Positions 23,131 to 34,254 are shown, counted from the first letter of the stretch. The stretch is 64,000 nt of DNA from Phorcus lineatus (GCA_921293015.1 OV121086.1:47509402-47573401), one strand, 5' to 3'. The notes: generated by a model from the sequence alone, not told the origin. Program-made: numbers and translations.

Positions 23131-25495
23131 TGGTACATTGGCTATATAAGTATAATATTGGGTTAACTGTAATGATTTAATACCATGCATGTTGCTTGAA
23201 ATATTGATAGTACCTTGTTCACACAACTGTAATAAAGATCAAAGGTGCCTCACTCAGGTGACAGGTTGATCGTGCGTGTGTCCTAGGTAAAGTGAAAGGT
23301 AGTTTATAACGCTCCCTCGGCGTTCGAGATCCCCCTCAGCGTGTGAGATTTCCCTCTCATGTTGCTAGGTTCCATTTAGCTAAAAGCTCCAGCAAAGTCG
23401 ATTGGTTGTATAAATTCGAAGGGGGTAATCGATATTCGATATTTATTGCTTATTGATTTATCACCTGAGCCAATCTGGTCGCATGGATATCATTTGCAGT
23501 CAATATTGGCATTATTCAATTTCATACTTTACTAATAACATTTGACAGATGAATGATAAACTATATAAATCAGAAAAATTAAATCCATAAATTGTGAAAT
23601 TATATAAAGGGATATCTGTAGTGTGTGACATTTATTAACTTATCAATCATCAGAAATATTTTTTGAAAAGATATTCGAACTAATAAGAAATGTATATCTT
23701 TAGACAAGAAACATTAATGCTTTTTTAATAATTCCATATCATAATTTACAAAGAAGTTAATTATCAATATTAATATCTTTCAATCAAGAAATCTGTTTAC
23801 AAGATAAACGGCCCATCGGCCTATATGAATAATAAAAGTAAAAGTACCACCTGTTCCCTTTTGATCTATTTGAGGCTTGAGGTAATGAACATATCTGCAT
23901 AGCACATTGTATTTGATGGTCGGCATCTATTGAATGGTTTACTGCAAATTTGGCATAACTAAATTCATTTCATATAGCAATCGTTGTTATCTTTTCTGCT
24001 TTTTAATTTAATTGGGACTCTGTGCTTAAAGAAAAAATTGAGGAGCAAATATTTCTCTTAGTAGCATTCAGGTCCAGGATATAGAATTAATTCTGATTTA
24101 TGCAGAAATAAACAAAACCTGAGATCTAAACATGGTCCATGCTCTTACACAGAGTCTCAAAGAATAAAAAATATCATTATATGGACTGAAGGCAAAATGG
24201 TATTTTGCTTGACCTTCTAAATCTGTTGTTAGATTCAGCTGGGATGAAACAATGACTTTGATTCTGTGTATTGAGTGTTAATTGAAAAGAGATAAAAATC
24301 AAACACATGGCACTAGATTGATTCTTCAAACTGTGATCCTGTTTCCATTTATTTTGATTTCACGATTAACTCCCATGAATCTTGAGTTCTGAAATTTTAA
24401 TCAGATTGGAGTTGTAAAATGGGTTAGGAAACATAACAAAAGGATATAATAACATGTTTACATTACTAAAAATGAAAACGATACACGTCCCTTCATTTTA
24501 CTTTTCCTGATTACCCCCCTTGATAAGTTTATTCTAAGACCTGGCACCCAATCAATAAAAGTAAGAACAATTGTTAAGTGGAACCTACTAAATCACCACC
24601 CCACGGAAGTGTTATGGACATATTTGTGGAAACCTCATAGTGGATGATTTATACTCTTAAATGTTTTGTGACAATAGGCAACAATAGATGTGAAATGTCG
24701 TATCCGGAGAGCTGTTGAAAGCCCTTCAACTGTGAAAAGAAATTGATATCAGCCGAGCTATGAATCAATACAAATTAATATTGCTGCTGACAGTACAGCA
24801 CGCCTTTTCATAGCCTTGAATAGACTTCCAGTAGAGGAACATTTTAGACTTCTTTAACCCCCTAACTGCTAAATGTAGCATTGGATTGTTGAAATTGCAG
24901 GCAAACGCAGTGTTTGCTATTGAAACTTGATTATTCTCACTTGTTATATGAAGTTTGATTGTTCTTGATTGAAGATTTACTCCCCTTAAAATTGAAATAT
25001 TGCTCAAGAAATAACTCACTCACTCTTCAAAGATTTACTTGAAAGCAGCAAGTAGCATATTGGAATGGGAAAAATAATTTTTATGTTCACAGAATTTTCT
25101 TTTAAGAAAAAACAAAAGGTTCATAAAGTAGTAGGGCTTACATGTGTTGAATTTTATGTTTGTTTATTGAAATGAAACTTCCAAAGGGTTTTTAGCAAGC
25201 ATGGGAATTTACCAAAGAATGAAACAGAACTGACCTGCTTCCCTGGTCCCATGTCAAATCTCTTGGATCAAACTTTAAGGGATACGATATAATAATACTA
25301 ATAGAAGTAACTAGAGTGAAAGGGCTTTCTAAATTGGATTTCTTGGCTGAATGCAAAATCTTCATGGAAGATGACCATGAGAAGCAAGAAATATAAGCCT
25401 TGCTATTCCACAAGTAAATAATGTGGACACTTTACTCATAGCGCTACCTACATCATTACCTTGAAGGAAATGCATATCTAAAGCAGCTACTTAGC
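23131..25495. other. Non-genic stretch
   Basis: AT-rich with no supported exon, RNA gene or repeat. Confidence 0.45.
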
Positions 25496-25499
25496 GCTA

Positions 25500-25690
25500 A
25501 GCATGACCATGTAGGTCATACCAGGTACCCATTTTAACAGCTGTGTGGTCAAGGTGCAAAGTGGATAAAGTGCCATGGCAGGGACACTACACAGTATGAG
25601 ACCTAGGTCAAAAGGTATCTTCACCAGGATTCGAGCCCAATCCATTGGCATGAGATGCCAGCATACTAACCACTACACCAATTCTACTAA
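25500..25690 (-). mobile_element. Second tRNA-derived SINE family (Glu/Asp-like head)
   Basis: On the minus strand box A TGGTGTAGTGG (25680-25670) is a perfect match. GGCTCGAATCC (25637-25627) matches box B except for one base, at normal tRNA spacing. The head resembles tRNA-Glu/Asp ('tggtgtagtggttagtat') and is unlike the Arg-type head of the SINE at 22409. The body runs to about 25500; tail and target duplication are unclear. Confidence 0.6.
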
Positions 25691-26363
25691 ACTAACTGAC
25701 TGTTATAATAAAGTGGAGATGACATTTTTCTTAAATTGGAGGGCATTTGTAAAACCCATCTTGAAGAAGCGACAAGTTACTTAACTAGTTGAGATATCAT
25801 TAGGACTAATTCCACGGGAGCCTAAACAAACAGGGATAAGGTTAATACATCTAGCAAAGTAATGAACATTGGATGCTACCCCTCCTTTTTTGTTACAAAA
25901 TGTCTAGTATATGCATGTTATAAATCAAATCAGCAGACAATGGGTTAAAATGAAAGTATAGCTGATATGAGTAATAGAAGTAGCAGTCACAGACACTGTC
26001 TCCTCATTGCTGTGTGGTATCTGCATGTCTCGAAGTTACAGCGGTAAAGGGTTAATAGACTGAAGGAAGTAACAGGTATTGGCTTGGGTGAATTGATTGT
26101 GAAGGCCTCAATGATTATTGACGATTAGACATGCTTCAGTTTTTCAATAGTGTTGCAAATGATACTTTAAGAAGAGTGCAGCTCATTAGCTTTGTGGAAT
26201 ATTTTCTGAAGTGACAGTGCGTGAGTATGTGGTTGGAGAGGAGATATTTTTATCTTCAAACGTGTCTTTAACTCTCAAATAAGTGGTTTGGAAGTTCTGC
26301 CACTGCATACAGACATACCTTTTGTGTTGGATTTGTCTGTTGAGTTGGATATCTGCTGCTGTC

Positions 26364-26397
26364 ATGACGACTAGACCTGGAAAACGCTCTGTTAGAT
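26364..26397 (+). CDS. Death-domain-like protein, coding exon 1
   Basis: The exon starts at an ATG and reads M-T-T-R-P-G-K-R-S-V-R plus one base before a good donor (AGAT|GTAAGA), leaving phase 1. Joined to 27703 it continues F-T-T-S-P-S-R-K-E in frame without a stop. The frame is open upstream as well (to about 26283), but only through a GTG, so this ATG is preferred. The basic, Ser/Thr-rich start looks like a flexible tail before the domain. A non-coding upstream exon is possible. Confidence 0.6.
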
Positions 26398-26680
26398 GTA
26401 AGAGTCATAACAATTTCTTAATTACAATTATTGATATATTTGATACTTATACAACTGAATATGTAAAGGATGTTAGATCTATCGTTGCGTACTTACTTAC
26501 CTGTGTTATTATACTTTTACAGGCTGCGTATTCAGTATCTTCAAGGGTTTAGTATATGTTGTTGTTGTTGTTTCTTCTTTTTCTTGTTAGTGTTGTTATA
26601 ATGCTGTGGAAGTTCTGTACATTATGTACAAAGGCGCCAGACTTTGAATGTACAATATCATGCAAGTATATATATACATA

Positions 26681-26864
26681 TAGCTAAATAACATAAACAA
26701 GGTATGACAGTCGTGTCTGCAAGGGGACTCAGGAAATGACTATACTGGTTTCTTGGCTCGATTACCCTGTGTAAACTTCTTAGACAGATCCCAGTTCCCA
26801 CATCTGGTCCCCTTGCAGATCTGTCTCTGTTGTACCTTGTTTATATGTATATGTTATTTAGCTA
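26681..26864. mobile_element. Foldback MITE in the death-domain gene intron
   Basis: The left arm starts TAGCTAAATAAC and ends in TCTGCAAGGGGAC (26681-26728). The right arm (26807-26864) is its inverted copy with a 10-base insertion. The 78-bp centre has no coding capacity. It is an imperfect palindromic element inside the intron 26398-27702. Confidence 0.75.
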
Positions 26865-27449
26865 TTAGTGAATACTTACATGTATAATTAGAGTCAGGTG
26901 CCTTTGCATATGTACCAGTTATTTTCATTGTGTTCCTTCTAATATTTACTTATTCTGTTTTAGTTTACATGTAGTTTATGATACACTGAGCTTGTAAAAT
27001 AGTTTTTAGGTGGTTAAAATGGCGACGGAGATGTTTGAAATGGAAATTTAACGTACATTGTAGTAACTGTACATTTGCGATATAAACTGTAACAACGTAA
27101 GATGTATACCTATAGAGTAACACGTGACAGATCTTATTAATCATCACTTCATGTTGATGTTCTGAACGATATTACACTTTGAATGTTGGCTTATTTTCTA
27201 ACAAGTATTACTATTAAACAAATGATAACTGATAATAGGGATATGAAAATGTAAACTGGAATGGATATAATGGAATACCATATAATAACTGTTGTCCTTT
27301 GCAGGGCCTAAGGTATGCGGGTTTAGTTTGAATGTCCTAGTGATTGGATACTATTCAAGATAACGACAGTCAACTATCTTTTCACATATGAACAAGTATA
27401 GGATTTCATAGAGCTAGGAATCCTCAATCATCTAGAGCTTAGTGTTCAG

Positions 27450-27614
27450 GGTGCCGTTCCACTAACCCATCTTAGCCTTACGCCAATGGTAAATCCCTAA
27501 AATCCTAATCTAAGCGTAACTTTACGATCGGCATGCTGTTCCACTAACCCATCTTAGCCAAAGCAATCGTAAAGTTACCATCTAAACCTTTAGATCAGTT
27601 TATGGAACGGCACC
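27450..27614. mobile_element. Small TIR element next to exon 2
   Basis: The ends GGTGCCGTTCCA (27450 on) and TGGAACGGCACC (to 27614) are perfect 12-base inverted repeats. The string 'gttccactaacccatcttag' occurs twice inside (about 27456 and 27539), pointing to an internal duplication. It ends about 90 bp before the exon 2 acceptor. Confidence 0.7.
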
Positions 27615-27702
27615 TAGGTGCTTGTCACCTTGGTAACTTGAGCATCAGGAATTTACTCCAAGCAGTGTGTTTAAAATGCTAATTACTCTTAACTGTTTAC
27701 AG

Positions 27703-28079
27703 TCACCACAAGCCCGTCCAGGAAGGAGGTGGAGGTTCTTACAGACTCCAGCTTGGTCACCCTGGCCCGCTTTATTGCCCAGGAGAAGTTCAACGGTCTC
27801 GTCCTTCCCATGATGCTGAACATCCCCACCACCACCATCATCAACTTCATCTACAGCATATCCGACGAGGGATGTGGTGGTGACAATGAGAAGCAGCGCA
27901 CAGCAGTGGCAGAGAAGTGTCTTCTGTATTGGAAGGAGATGACAGCAGACGTAAAAACAAAAGATAGAATCAAATACATGGAGCGTGCGTTGAGGGACAT
28001 GGGCAAGGTTGATATTGCTGATACCTTTGTGGAACGACACTCAAATAACCAGGAACTCACACAGGATGCTTTTGCATAG
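27703..28079 (+). CDS. Death-domain-like protein, coding exon 2 (whole domain)
   Basis: After acceptor TTTACAG|TCACC the frame runs 125 codons to TAG, giving a 136-residue protein with exon 1. From about residue 22 (VLTDSSLVTLARFI) to 125 it has the layout of a death domain. There is an N-terminal helix, a central segment around NIPTTTIINFIYS, a longer-than-usual Gly/acidic loop (SDEGCGGDNEKQ), then LLYWKEM and IKYMERALRDMGKVDIAD. The last segments fit the family's 'L--W' and 'L--AL---G--D-A' signatures. Stand-alone death domains usually act as cytoplasmic adaptors in apoptosis or innate signalling by homotypic contact. No death-effector, CARD or transmembrane part is visible. A one-domain adaptor is inference; a distant DD-superfamily member is possible. 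Confidence 0.72.
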
Positions 28080-28305
28080 TAGAACCTTTGAACCCTGCTA
28101 AGTTTCTTGATTTTAAGGACGTTTCAAAACATACTAAAAAACAAGTCAACATGGACAAACGTTACAATTGGAGTTTAATTACCGGCATGCTATTTGGGTT
28201 AGATCTGTGTTTACATTACTCACTGTTACATGTCGATTTAACAGTTGAATATTCTGAATATATGAACTAGTATTTGTGTAATGATAACAACTCCAGAGTT
28301 TGGCA

Positions 28306-28311
28306 AATAAA
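28306..28311 (+). promoter_or_regulatory. Poly(A) signal of the death-domain gene
   Basis: AATAAA lies 227 bases after the stop. A second AATAAA (about 28549) could serve a longer 3' UTR. Confidence 0.55.
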
Positions 28312-29093
28312 CCATGACATCATGCTCAGTGTTTGTGGATGGAGCAAAGAAGCTTCATTGCTGGTTTTGAGACACCATCAAATTAGTAATGCAACACTGC
28401 TTCAAAGACAGATTGCAAATTAAAAAGAGCAAGATTATAGTACCGGTAACAGCCTTTAGTATTCTGACACTTTCAAATATATATGTAAATATGATTTATA
28501 TATGAGGTCAGCATGAGCATGTTTTCCAAATTGTGGAAAATGCTCCGATAATAAAAGATATATTTTTTCATTTTGATACGCTTTTGTTAAAACTTGTTCT
28601 TAATAAGAATAGATTGTCCCCGAGTAAGCTTACCAAACTGCTACGTCGATTGGCTCCTGCAAACCTGTATGGGGACATCTTTATATTATTTTTTTTATTT
28701 GTTCCCATAGGTTACAGAGTTTGAGCATAATGTATCGACACAGAAATAACGACCATTAAGAGACATTCAAAATGAAAATATCAATCTGAATATACTGATT
28801 GTTGTACATTATTCCTTGAATACTGGTACCAGTATGGGGAAATCTTTCACCATGCTTTAGTCTTGTAATTCCATCTTTCAACTACTACACCCGAGTTGTT
28901 ATTCAGTCAACAATTAGGCAAGTTTGTGTTTAAACTTTTAACCTGGGCATGCACTGAATAAGATTCTTTTTTAACTGAAATGACAGGACACTTAATTCTA
29001 TCATCTTAGGCCAAGATTATTCATTACACTTTGTGAACTGGTTTATCAACAATGGCTCCCAGCGATGATATGAGATGAATATCGGATAGGTGA

Positions 29094-29312
29094 GTTTCAA
29101 GAGTATTTCACTTATATCGCGGCTGCTAGTAATATTGCAGGGAGAAAGCCCGCAACACCATTTTGGATATGCATTGCGGTGAAACCTGCGAGCATCGGCT
29201 AGAACTAGCGAAATTCAGTGTAGCATTGCACCCAAACCTGACTGCGTGTAGAACAGTTTTCTACTGCAGACAAAGTTGCCTAGCCCCTGGCGGGATTCGA
29301 ACCACTGACCTC
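29094..29312 (-). mobile_element. SINE, truncated at the tRNA head
   Basis: Nearly identical to the body of 22409-22729 ('atttcacttatatcgcggct', 'gggagaaagcccgcaacacc') up to and including box B (29302-29292). The sequence stops matching before box A and also lacks the 'gtgaggtgag' tail. About 25 bp of the body is deleted internally. Confidence 0.85.
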
Positions 29313-29757
29313 TTTGAATATTGAATAGTTACCCCTTGGTTGCAAAGGATTGGTACCTGATAGCAAGATTATTTTCGCATCCAAAAATTCTGTATTTCAT
29401 ATTTGTTTTATCCACTGAACAATGATGAAGTCCTTTAATTTTTTGTTACGAATATAGCAAGATGCATCACTTAAACCACTTCTTTCCAAGTCTGTGGTCC
29501 AATCAAATGGCAAAGATAAACGATTAGTTCACAAGAAAATGAACAAAAAATCTTATTTGATAACAGATTTAATACAAAATATTGACTTTGGACTCAATCA
29601 TGTGAAATTATAAATAAGAAGATAAAACTGAATTTAAAGGCAAATTTAATACTGACATGAATGCGATTAAATCATTTTCTATATGATAAAAATGTTGAAA
29701 GTAAAATCATATTGTGAAAAGAAACATGACTCTTCTCATGACAGGGATATGTATGAT

Positions 29758-29872
29758 GAAAAACAATAATCTAGACAACAGCAATAGTGGAATATCTAGT
29801 CCCTATCAATACAAAAAATATTGATAGGTGCTTGATCGTTGACTCGTGCTGTTTTCTAGACTGTTGTTTTCC
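29758..29872. repeat. Palindromic foldback element
   Basis: Arms 29758-29810 and 29819-29872 are imperfect inverted copies. Outer parts are 'caataatctagacaacagca' / 'tgctgttttctagactgttg', and the perfect inner core is 'cctatcaata' / 'tattgatagg'. A small MITE-like hairpin. Confidence 0.7.
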
Positions 29873-30188
29873 ACATTGCATGCCCTTCTATTTGTTCTAA
29901 AGAATAACAAAACAATTTCTGGAGATGAGTCTTTGAAGGTTTTTACTCATGAATAATAATGAATTTACATTCACAGTTACGTTGAATATTTGAATATATT
30001 TGTGAAAGCATGGGGTACCATTTTTTGAAGATAGATATGTATAAATAACAAGGAATTCAGCTGTTCTCAGCTTCCCTCTCAACACATACATTTTGTCTTA
30101 TGTAGTTATTTTGATTTGATTTAACCCATAAACCTTTAAACTTTGCCTTGGACTGTTCTTAAACTTGCTTAAATGGCATTCTTAATTC

Positions 30189-30479
30189 TTTATCATCCAA
30201 AACTGTATTCCACAGGAGATATCGTTTGTGGAAGATCAAGCGATATCTCCTTGGAGGTATCGTTTTTACAGTAGATTTTGAACAATGCCCTGTTACGGTC
30301 AAGTTCATGACATCACAATTGTTTTACATCAAGTAATGACATCACAATGCTATGACATCATAAACATGATGACATCACAGTGCTATTACATCACCGCACT
30401 GAGAGTCTAAGAGTGGTGCAGTGTTCAGAAATATACATTTTTCACTGAATGGAAATGAAAAATGATTTTGGATGATAAA
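30189..30479. mobile_element. TIR element carrying a TGACATCA array
   Basis: Ends are inverted repeats: TTTATCATCCAAAAC at 30189-30203 and its complement around 30464-30479. Within it are a short hairpin (GGAGATATCG / CGATATCTCC) and four exact ATGACATCA motifs between about 30306 and 30377, plus variants. TGACATCA differs by one base from the CRE/ATF site. A related arrangement is at 34118-34440. Confidence 0.55.
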
Positions 30480-30633
30480 TACAATCTCACACTCGTGTCT
30501 TCTGATATCAAATATATCAACACTCGTTGATAAAAGTAAAAATATCCTCGGCAAGGCTCGGATATCTGTAACTTATCAACTCGTGTTGATATATTTGATA
30601 TCAGAAGACACTTGGGTGAGATTCTCTATTTAT
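30474..30633. repeat. 160-bp long palindrome
   Basis: Arms 30474-30533 and 30573-30633 are near-perfect inverted copies ('cttctgatatcaaatatatc' / 'gatatatttgatatcagaag'), and the 39-base centre is itself partly self-complementary. The right arm's edge supplies TTTATT (30629-30634), an AATAAA on the minus strand 271 bases after the T4 stop. Confidence 0.85.
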
Positions 30634-30904
30634 TGGTGAAAGGGCTGACTGGTTGTTTGTGATGAATGAATCAATACTGATAGACCCCTTTCGTCTGAGA
30701 CGATTGAATTGAAAGGCTGGTGGTCCAGAAATGTTTTAAACATATTTTTAAAAATGAAGTCAGTCTTGTTCTTGCCAGAAAGAGCTAACTTACATCTGCC
30801 CATGTCAGCTGGTTTCTAATAAGACAGTTTCCTTGTGCAAGTGACAGAAATTTGTTGTATACGTTTGTATTGTTATGGTATTTCTTTATATCTTTACAAT
30901 AATA

Positions 30905-31926
30905 TCAAGATTTCTTGTGTGTACGCATATGTCGATCAAGACTGAATGAAAATGGAAAGCCTTTACCACACAGTTCGCATCTGAAAGGCTTGAGGCCAGT
31001 ATGAACTCTGGAATGGTATTTCAGGTTGTGGGCAGATACAAATGTCTTATCACAATGTTCGCATTTGAAGTTCTTTTCGCCGGAATGAGACAGAAAGTGT
31101 CTCCTGAGGTTAGTCACACTACTGAGAAACTTGCCACATAGATCGCACATACATGGCTTTTCACCTGTATGTGTTCGCATGTGGTTCTTCAGACTGCAGG
31201 CCTTTCCAAAACATTGCCCACAGAGCTCACACATGTGAGCCTTCTCAGAATTGTTGCTCTCAAGATGAGACAATTTATGTGCTTTAAGCTTAGCTTGCTG
31301 CTTGAAACGCTTCAGACACGTTTCACATTGATGTGGTTTCTTCTTTGAATGGTCTTGTTCATGCTCGTCAAAATCTTCTTTTGAGGGAAAAACCTGCCCA
31401 CATTCTTTGCACCTTAGGGCATCATCTTGAATACAACACTTTGGCGCATGCATTACGAGACTGCCTTGGTGGAGGAAACCCTTACCACATTTGTTGCATC
31501 TAAATGGATAATCCCTTTTGTGAATTTTCATATGACGTTCCAGTAGTATTTCTTCTGAAAAGCTATTTTTACAAAATTCACATTTATAAGATTTCTCCTG
31601 GTGGACGAGTCTGTGTGATGTTAAGTGACCAGGCTGAGCAAAGGTTTTGCCACATTCTGGACATGTGAACGGTTTCTCACCGGAATGAGTGCGCATGTGA
31701 TACCTGAGAGTGCCTGTTTGAGCAAACCTTTTCTTACATATATTACACGAGAATGGTTTTTCACCAGTGTGTGTTCGGAGATGTTCCTTCAACTTTGATG
31801 GCTTGAAAAATCCTTTCCCACAAGTTTTGCAGTAGTGTTTGAATCCCTCGTTCTGTCCCTTTGTGATGGCTCGATGTGATTCTCTAGGTTTTTGTAAACT
31901 AGGCTTCTTTGCATCAGGATCAGAGC
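30905..31926 (-). CDS. Terminal zinc-finger exon T4 (11 fingers)
   Basis: After acceptor ATATTTCAG| the exon supplies the end of a Gly codon, then S-D-P-D-A-K-K, and runs to a stop at 30905. With the leader it gives a 581-residue protein. Eleven C2H2 fingers span about residues 273-577. The first three are joined by THTGEKP and THSGEKP linkers, and fingers 8-11 form a second canonical block. Finger 5 ends in Cys-Cys instead of the last His (C2HC type). Fingers 6-7 sit in a shorter variable middle. The opening S-D-P-D-A-K is shared with T1, its closest relative. It is the most distal exon, requiring a 19-kb intron from the leader. Expected role: sequence-specific DNA binding. Confidence 0.88.
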
Positions 31927-32113
31927 CTGAAATATATGTATAATTATTCAAAATAGTTTGACCACAATATATGAAAAGACAATTTGTTCAGGAATTTATT
32001 TTACATTGTAGTCCTCTTCGCATTAGGATCAGAACTTGATATATATGTATAATTATTCAAAACAGTTTGACAGCAATATATGTAAAGACAATTTGTAAGG
32101 AAATCTATTTTTA
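31904..32113 (-). repeat. Tandem duplication of the T4 acceptor region
   Basis: About 100 bp spanning the first codons and acceptor of T4 (31904-32003) is repeated at about 32013-32113. Shared strings include 'aggatcaga', 'atatatgtataattattcaa' and 'aagacaatttgt'. In the outer copy the acceptor reads ATATCAAG|TTCTGATCC in place of TTTCAG|GCTCTGATCC. The outer copy is followed by an in-frame stop in the intervening sequence or a different context, so its use as an exon is doubtful. Confidence 0.75.
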
Positions 32114-33527
32114 AATTGTATTTTTATTTTTAGTGTTCAAATAATATTTTAGTTGCTCCTTAAGGGCGAGTACCACATCTTGAACTAGTAAGGCATGGAA
32201 AGTATAAGAATGAAGCTAAACTAACATTCATTCTTACGAAATTGTCACATGTTGTAACTCAAAGACTAAATATATACTATGAACAATCAGGGGCTAATAT
32301 TGAAAAGAACAGAGGATTATTACACCAAAGTTGTGATATATGTCTGAAATATTGATATGGTTGCATAGGTTGAGTGTCAAAAAGGCTAGTCTCTACATTG
32401 ACTTTCAAAACAATGCTTCGAGTAAAGGCCTTATAGTGTTTCAATATAGAACCTTACTGAAAATGATCAATTTTGTTGCACTGTTGTTTCAAAATTTGCA
32501 TCATTTTAAACTTCCTACTTACAAAATTTCAATGTAAAAGGGGATTCAATATGCTTCTCGAAACCTTGCTTCGTCTTAGTCTTGCCAGTTGATTGAAAGA
32601 ACCACCTTGCTGGTTACACCTTCTCAGAATCAGTTATGTTATTTGAAATCAAGCTTGTTTCCAATCGAGAATCAGAATCAAGTTAGAAAAGAAGTAGTTT
32701 GATTGATATGAATAATTTTTCAGGGTATCATCCTAATTAGATAAAAGTCTAACGGGGTTGTTTACATAATGATCTATCATATCCCTACGTGTTACTTTGT
32801 TAAATTTGGAATCATAATGTCTACAACAGTACACAATTCTTGTAATGTTTCAGTACAAGTGTTTCTACTGTTGCAGATAATGTGATCCCAAATATAACAA
32901 TCTTACATTTGTTTTCTATCTAAATCACATCTATCTCTAAAAACCCTGGACAAGTCTCTACGAGATGAGATTTATCCAAACTTGTGCTGGTGTGTATAGA
33001 TTCAAACGATAGCATCACTGTAATAGATATGTAATAAGTTCAGGCTTATAGAAGGTAAGATTCCTAAAACTATCCCTCCTCCACTAATGTATTTCACATT
33101 TGTTGATGTTTCTGAAATTATTTACATCTTATCAACCTAATTCCATTAAACGTGTATGTTTAAGAGATTTATTACTATACAGTGCTGTGAAGAACAAAAA
33201 CATGTGATGGCATGGTTGAACCAAATAGCTTATTACAACCTTTGGCAAGTTGTGCCTGGATGCAATCATGGGGTTCAAATGTGTCAATGATACGATCTAC
33301 TTGGATATAAAATTCTATGTCTAAGCCTCCCTTTTGCAAGATAAAGTTACTCATCTATAAGGGTTTCACAAAGTGAATAAAATCAACTTCCAAACTGACA
33401 CTCAAAGATGTGTGGGGTTTGTTCTATAAAGTCTTCATCTATTGCTTTTACTTTGGCAGCAAAACTCAGCTGAAACATGTGACCAGTTACAAAAACAAAC
33501 GATTATACATATCTTGAGAGCTACTGA

Positions 33528-33774
33528 GGTGAGGTGATATGGGTTTAACGACGCTTTAAAGATTATTTCACTTATTTCGCGGCTCTTTGTATTATGGCAG
33601 GGAGAAAGCCTGCAACACCAGTGTGGCTTTGCGGTGAAACCTGCAAGCATTGGCTGGAACTAGCGAACCATGGGTGGTACTGCACTGAAATTCAGCCCGT
33701 GGCGGGATTCGTTCAACGGACCTCTTGATCTGAAGCCGAACGCGCTAACCACTGCGCTATCCCGACCCCCAAAA
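33528..33774 (-). mobile_element. SINE, third copy, internally deleted
   Basis: Same family as 22409-22729, with tail 'gaggtgaggtg' at the left and tRNA head at the right (box A TAGCGCAGTGG intact). Box B is altered and about 60 bp of the body next to the head is missing. Short duplications CTACTGA flank it (33521-33527, 33775-33781). Confidence 0.85.
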
Positions 33775-33830
33775 CTACTGAAGCATATGTTTTAGATACA
33801 GAATGCTGGCTATATCTTCAAATTTGGAAA

Positions 33831-33914
33831 GGGGTGGGGGTGGGGCTCGGGGTTGTTACGCAGAGCCTGTAACCAGCGTTGTCTCTTCTTCCCCCTCTCC
33901 CCTCCCCCTCCCCA
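33831..33914. repeat. G-tract / C-tract pair
   Basis: GGGGTGGGGGTGGGG then CTCGGGG (33831-33852) fits the four-run G-quadruplex rule. About 40 bases on, 33890-33914 is an almost pure pyrimidine run (CCCCCTCTCCCCTCCCCCTC and onward). The two could also pair as a hairpin. Confidence 0.7.
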
Positions 33915-33988
33915 GCAGGTTACCTATTTTTCACCTTTGTCCTTAGAAAACTTGATCTTGGAAGAAAGTAGTGCATCATCGACATTTG

Positions 33989-34029
33989 ACTTACCTGGTT
34001 TATTTTTTTCAAACATAAACCAGGTAAGT
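33989..34029. repeat. 15-bp perfect inverted repeat
   Basis: ACTTACCTGGTTTAT (33989-34003) and ATAAACCAGGTAAGT (34015-34029) are exact complements around an 11-base AT loop. Each arm reads as a consensus splice donor (CAG|GTAAGT) on one strand. Confidence 0.9.
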
Positions 34030-34117
34030 ATTGAAGATGATTATCTTTAAACTTCATACCTCTACACTATAGTTTTAACTTAAACAAACACTTAGATATG
34101 AATTGGTGTATTACATA

Positions 34118-34254
34118 GAGGATATTTGACATTTCTCGTCGAATACCATGGATATCTCATCGAAGTAGAAATTTATATTGAGTGTAAATATATGATTTTC
34201 TATTTCACGAGATGAGATATTCATGGTTTTCAACGAAAAATGTCAAATGTTCTA
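34118..34254. repeat. Foldback repeat
   Basis: Arms 34118-34162 and 34208-34254 are imperfect inverted copies ('gatatttgacatttctcgt' / 'acgaaaaatgtcaaatgttc'; 'gatatctcatc' / 'gatgagatat'). It is followed by two ATGACATCA motifs and a small hairpin (TTTCACTGAGT / ACTCAGTGAAA), reminiscent of the element at 30189-30633. Confidence 0.6.

Larger units (their letters stand above)
28320..30185. other. Intergenic region
   Basis: Separates the convergent death-domain gene and zinc-finger exon T4. It holds a truncated SINE (29094-29312) and a palindromic element (29758-29872); otherwise nothing supported. Confidence 0.55.
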
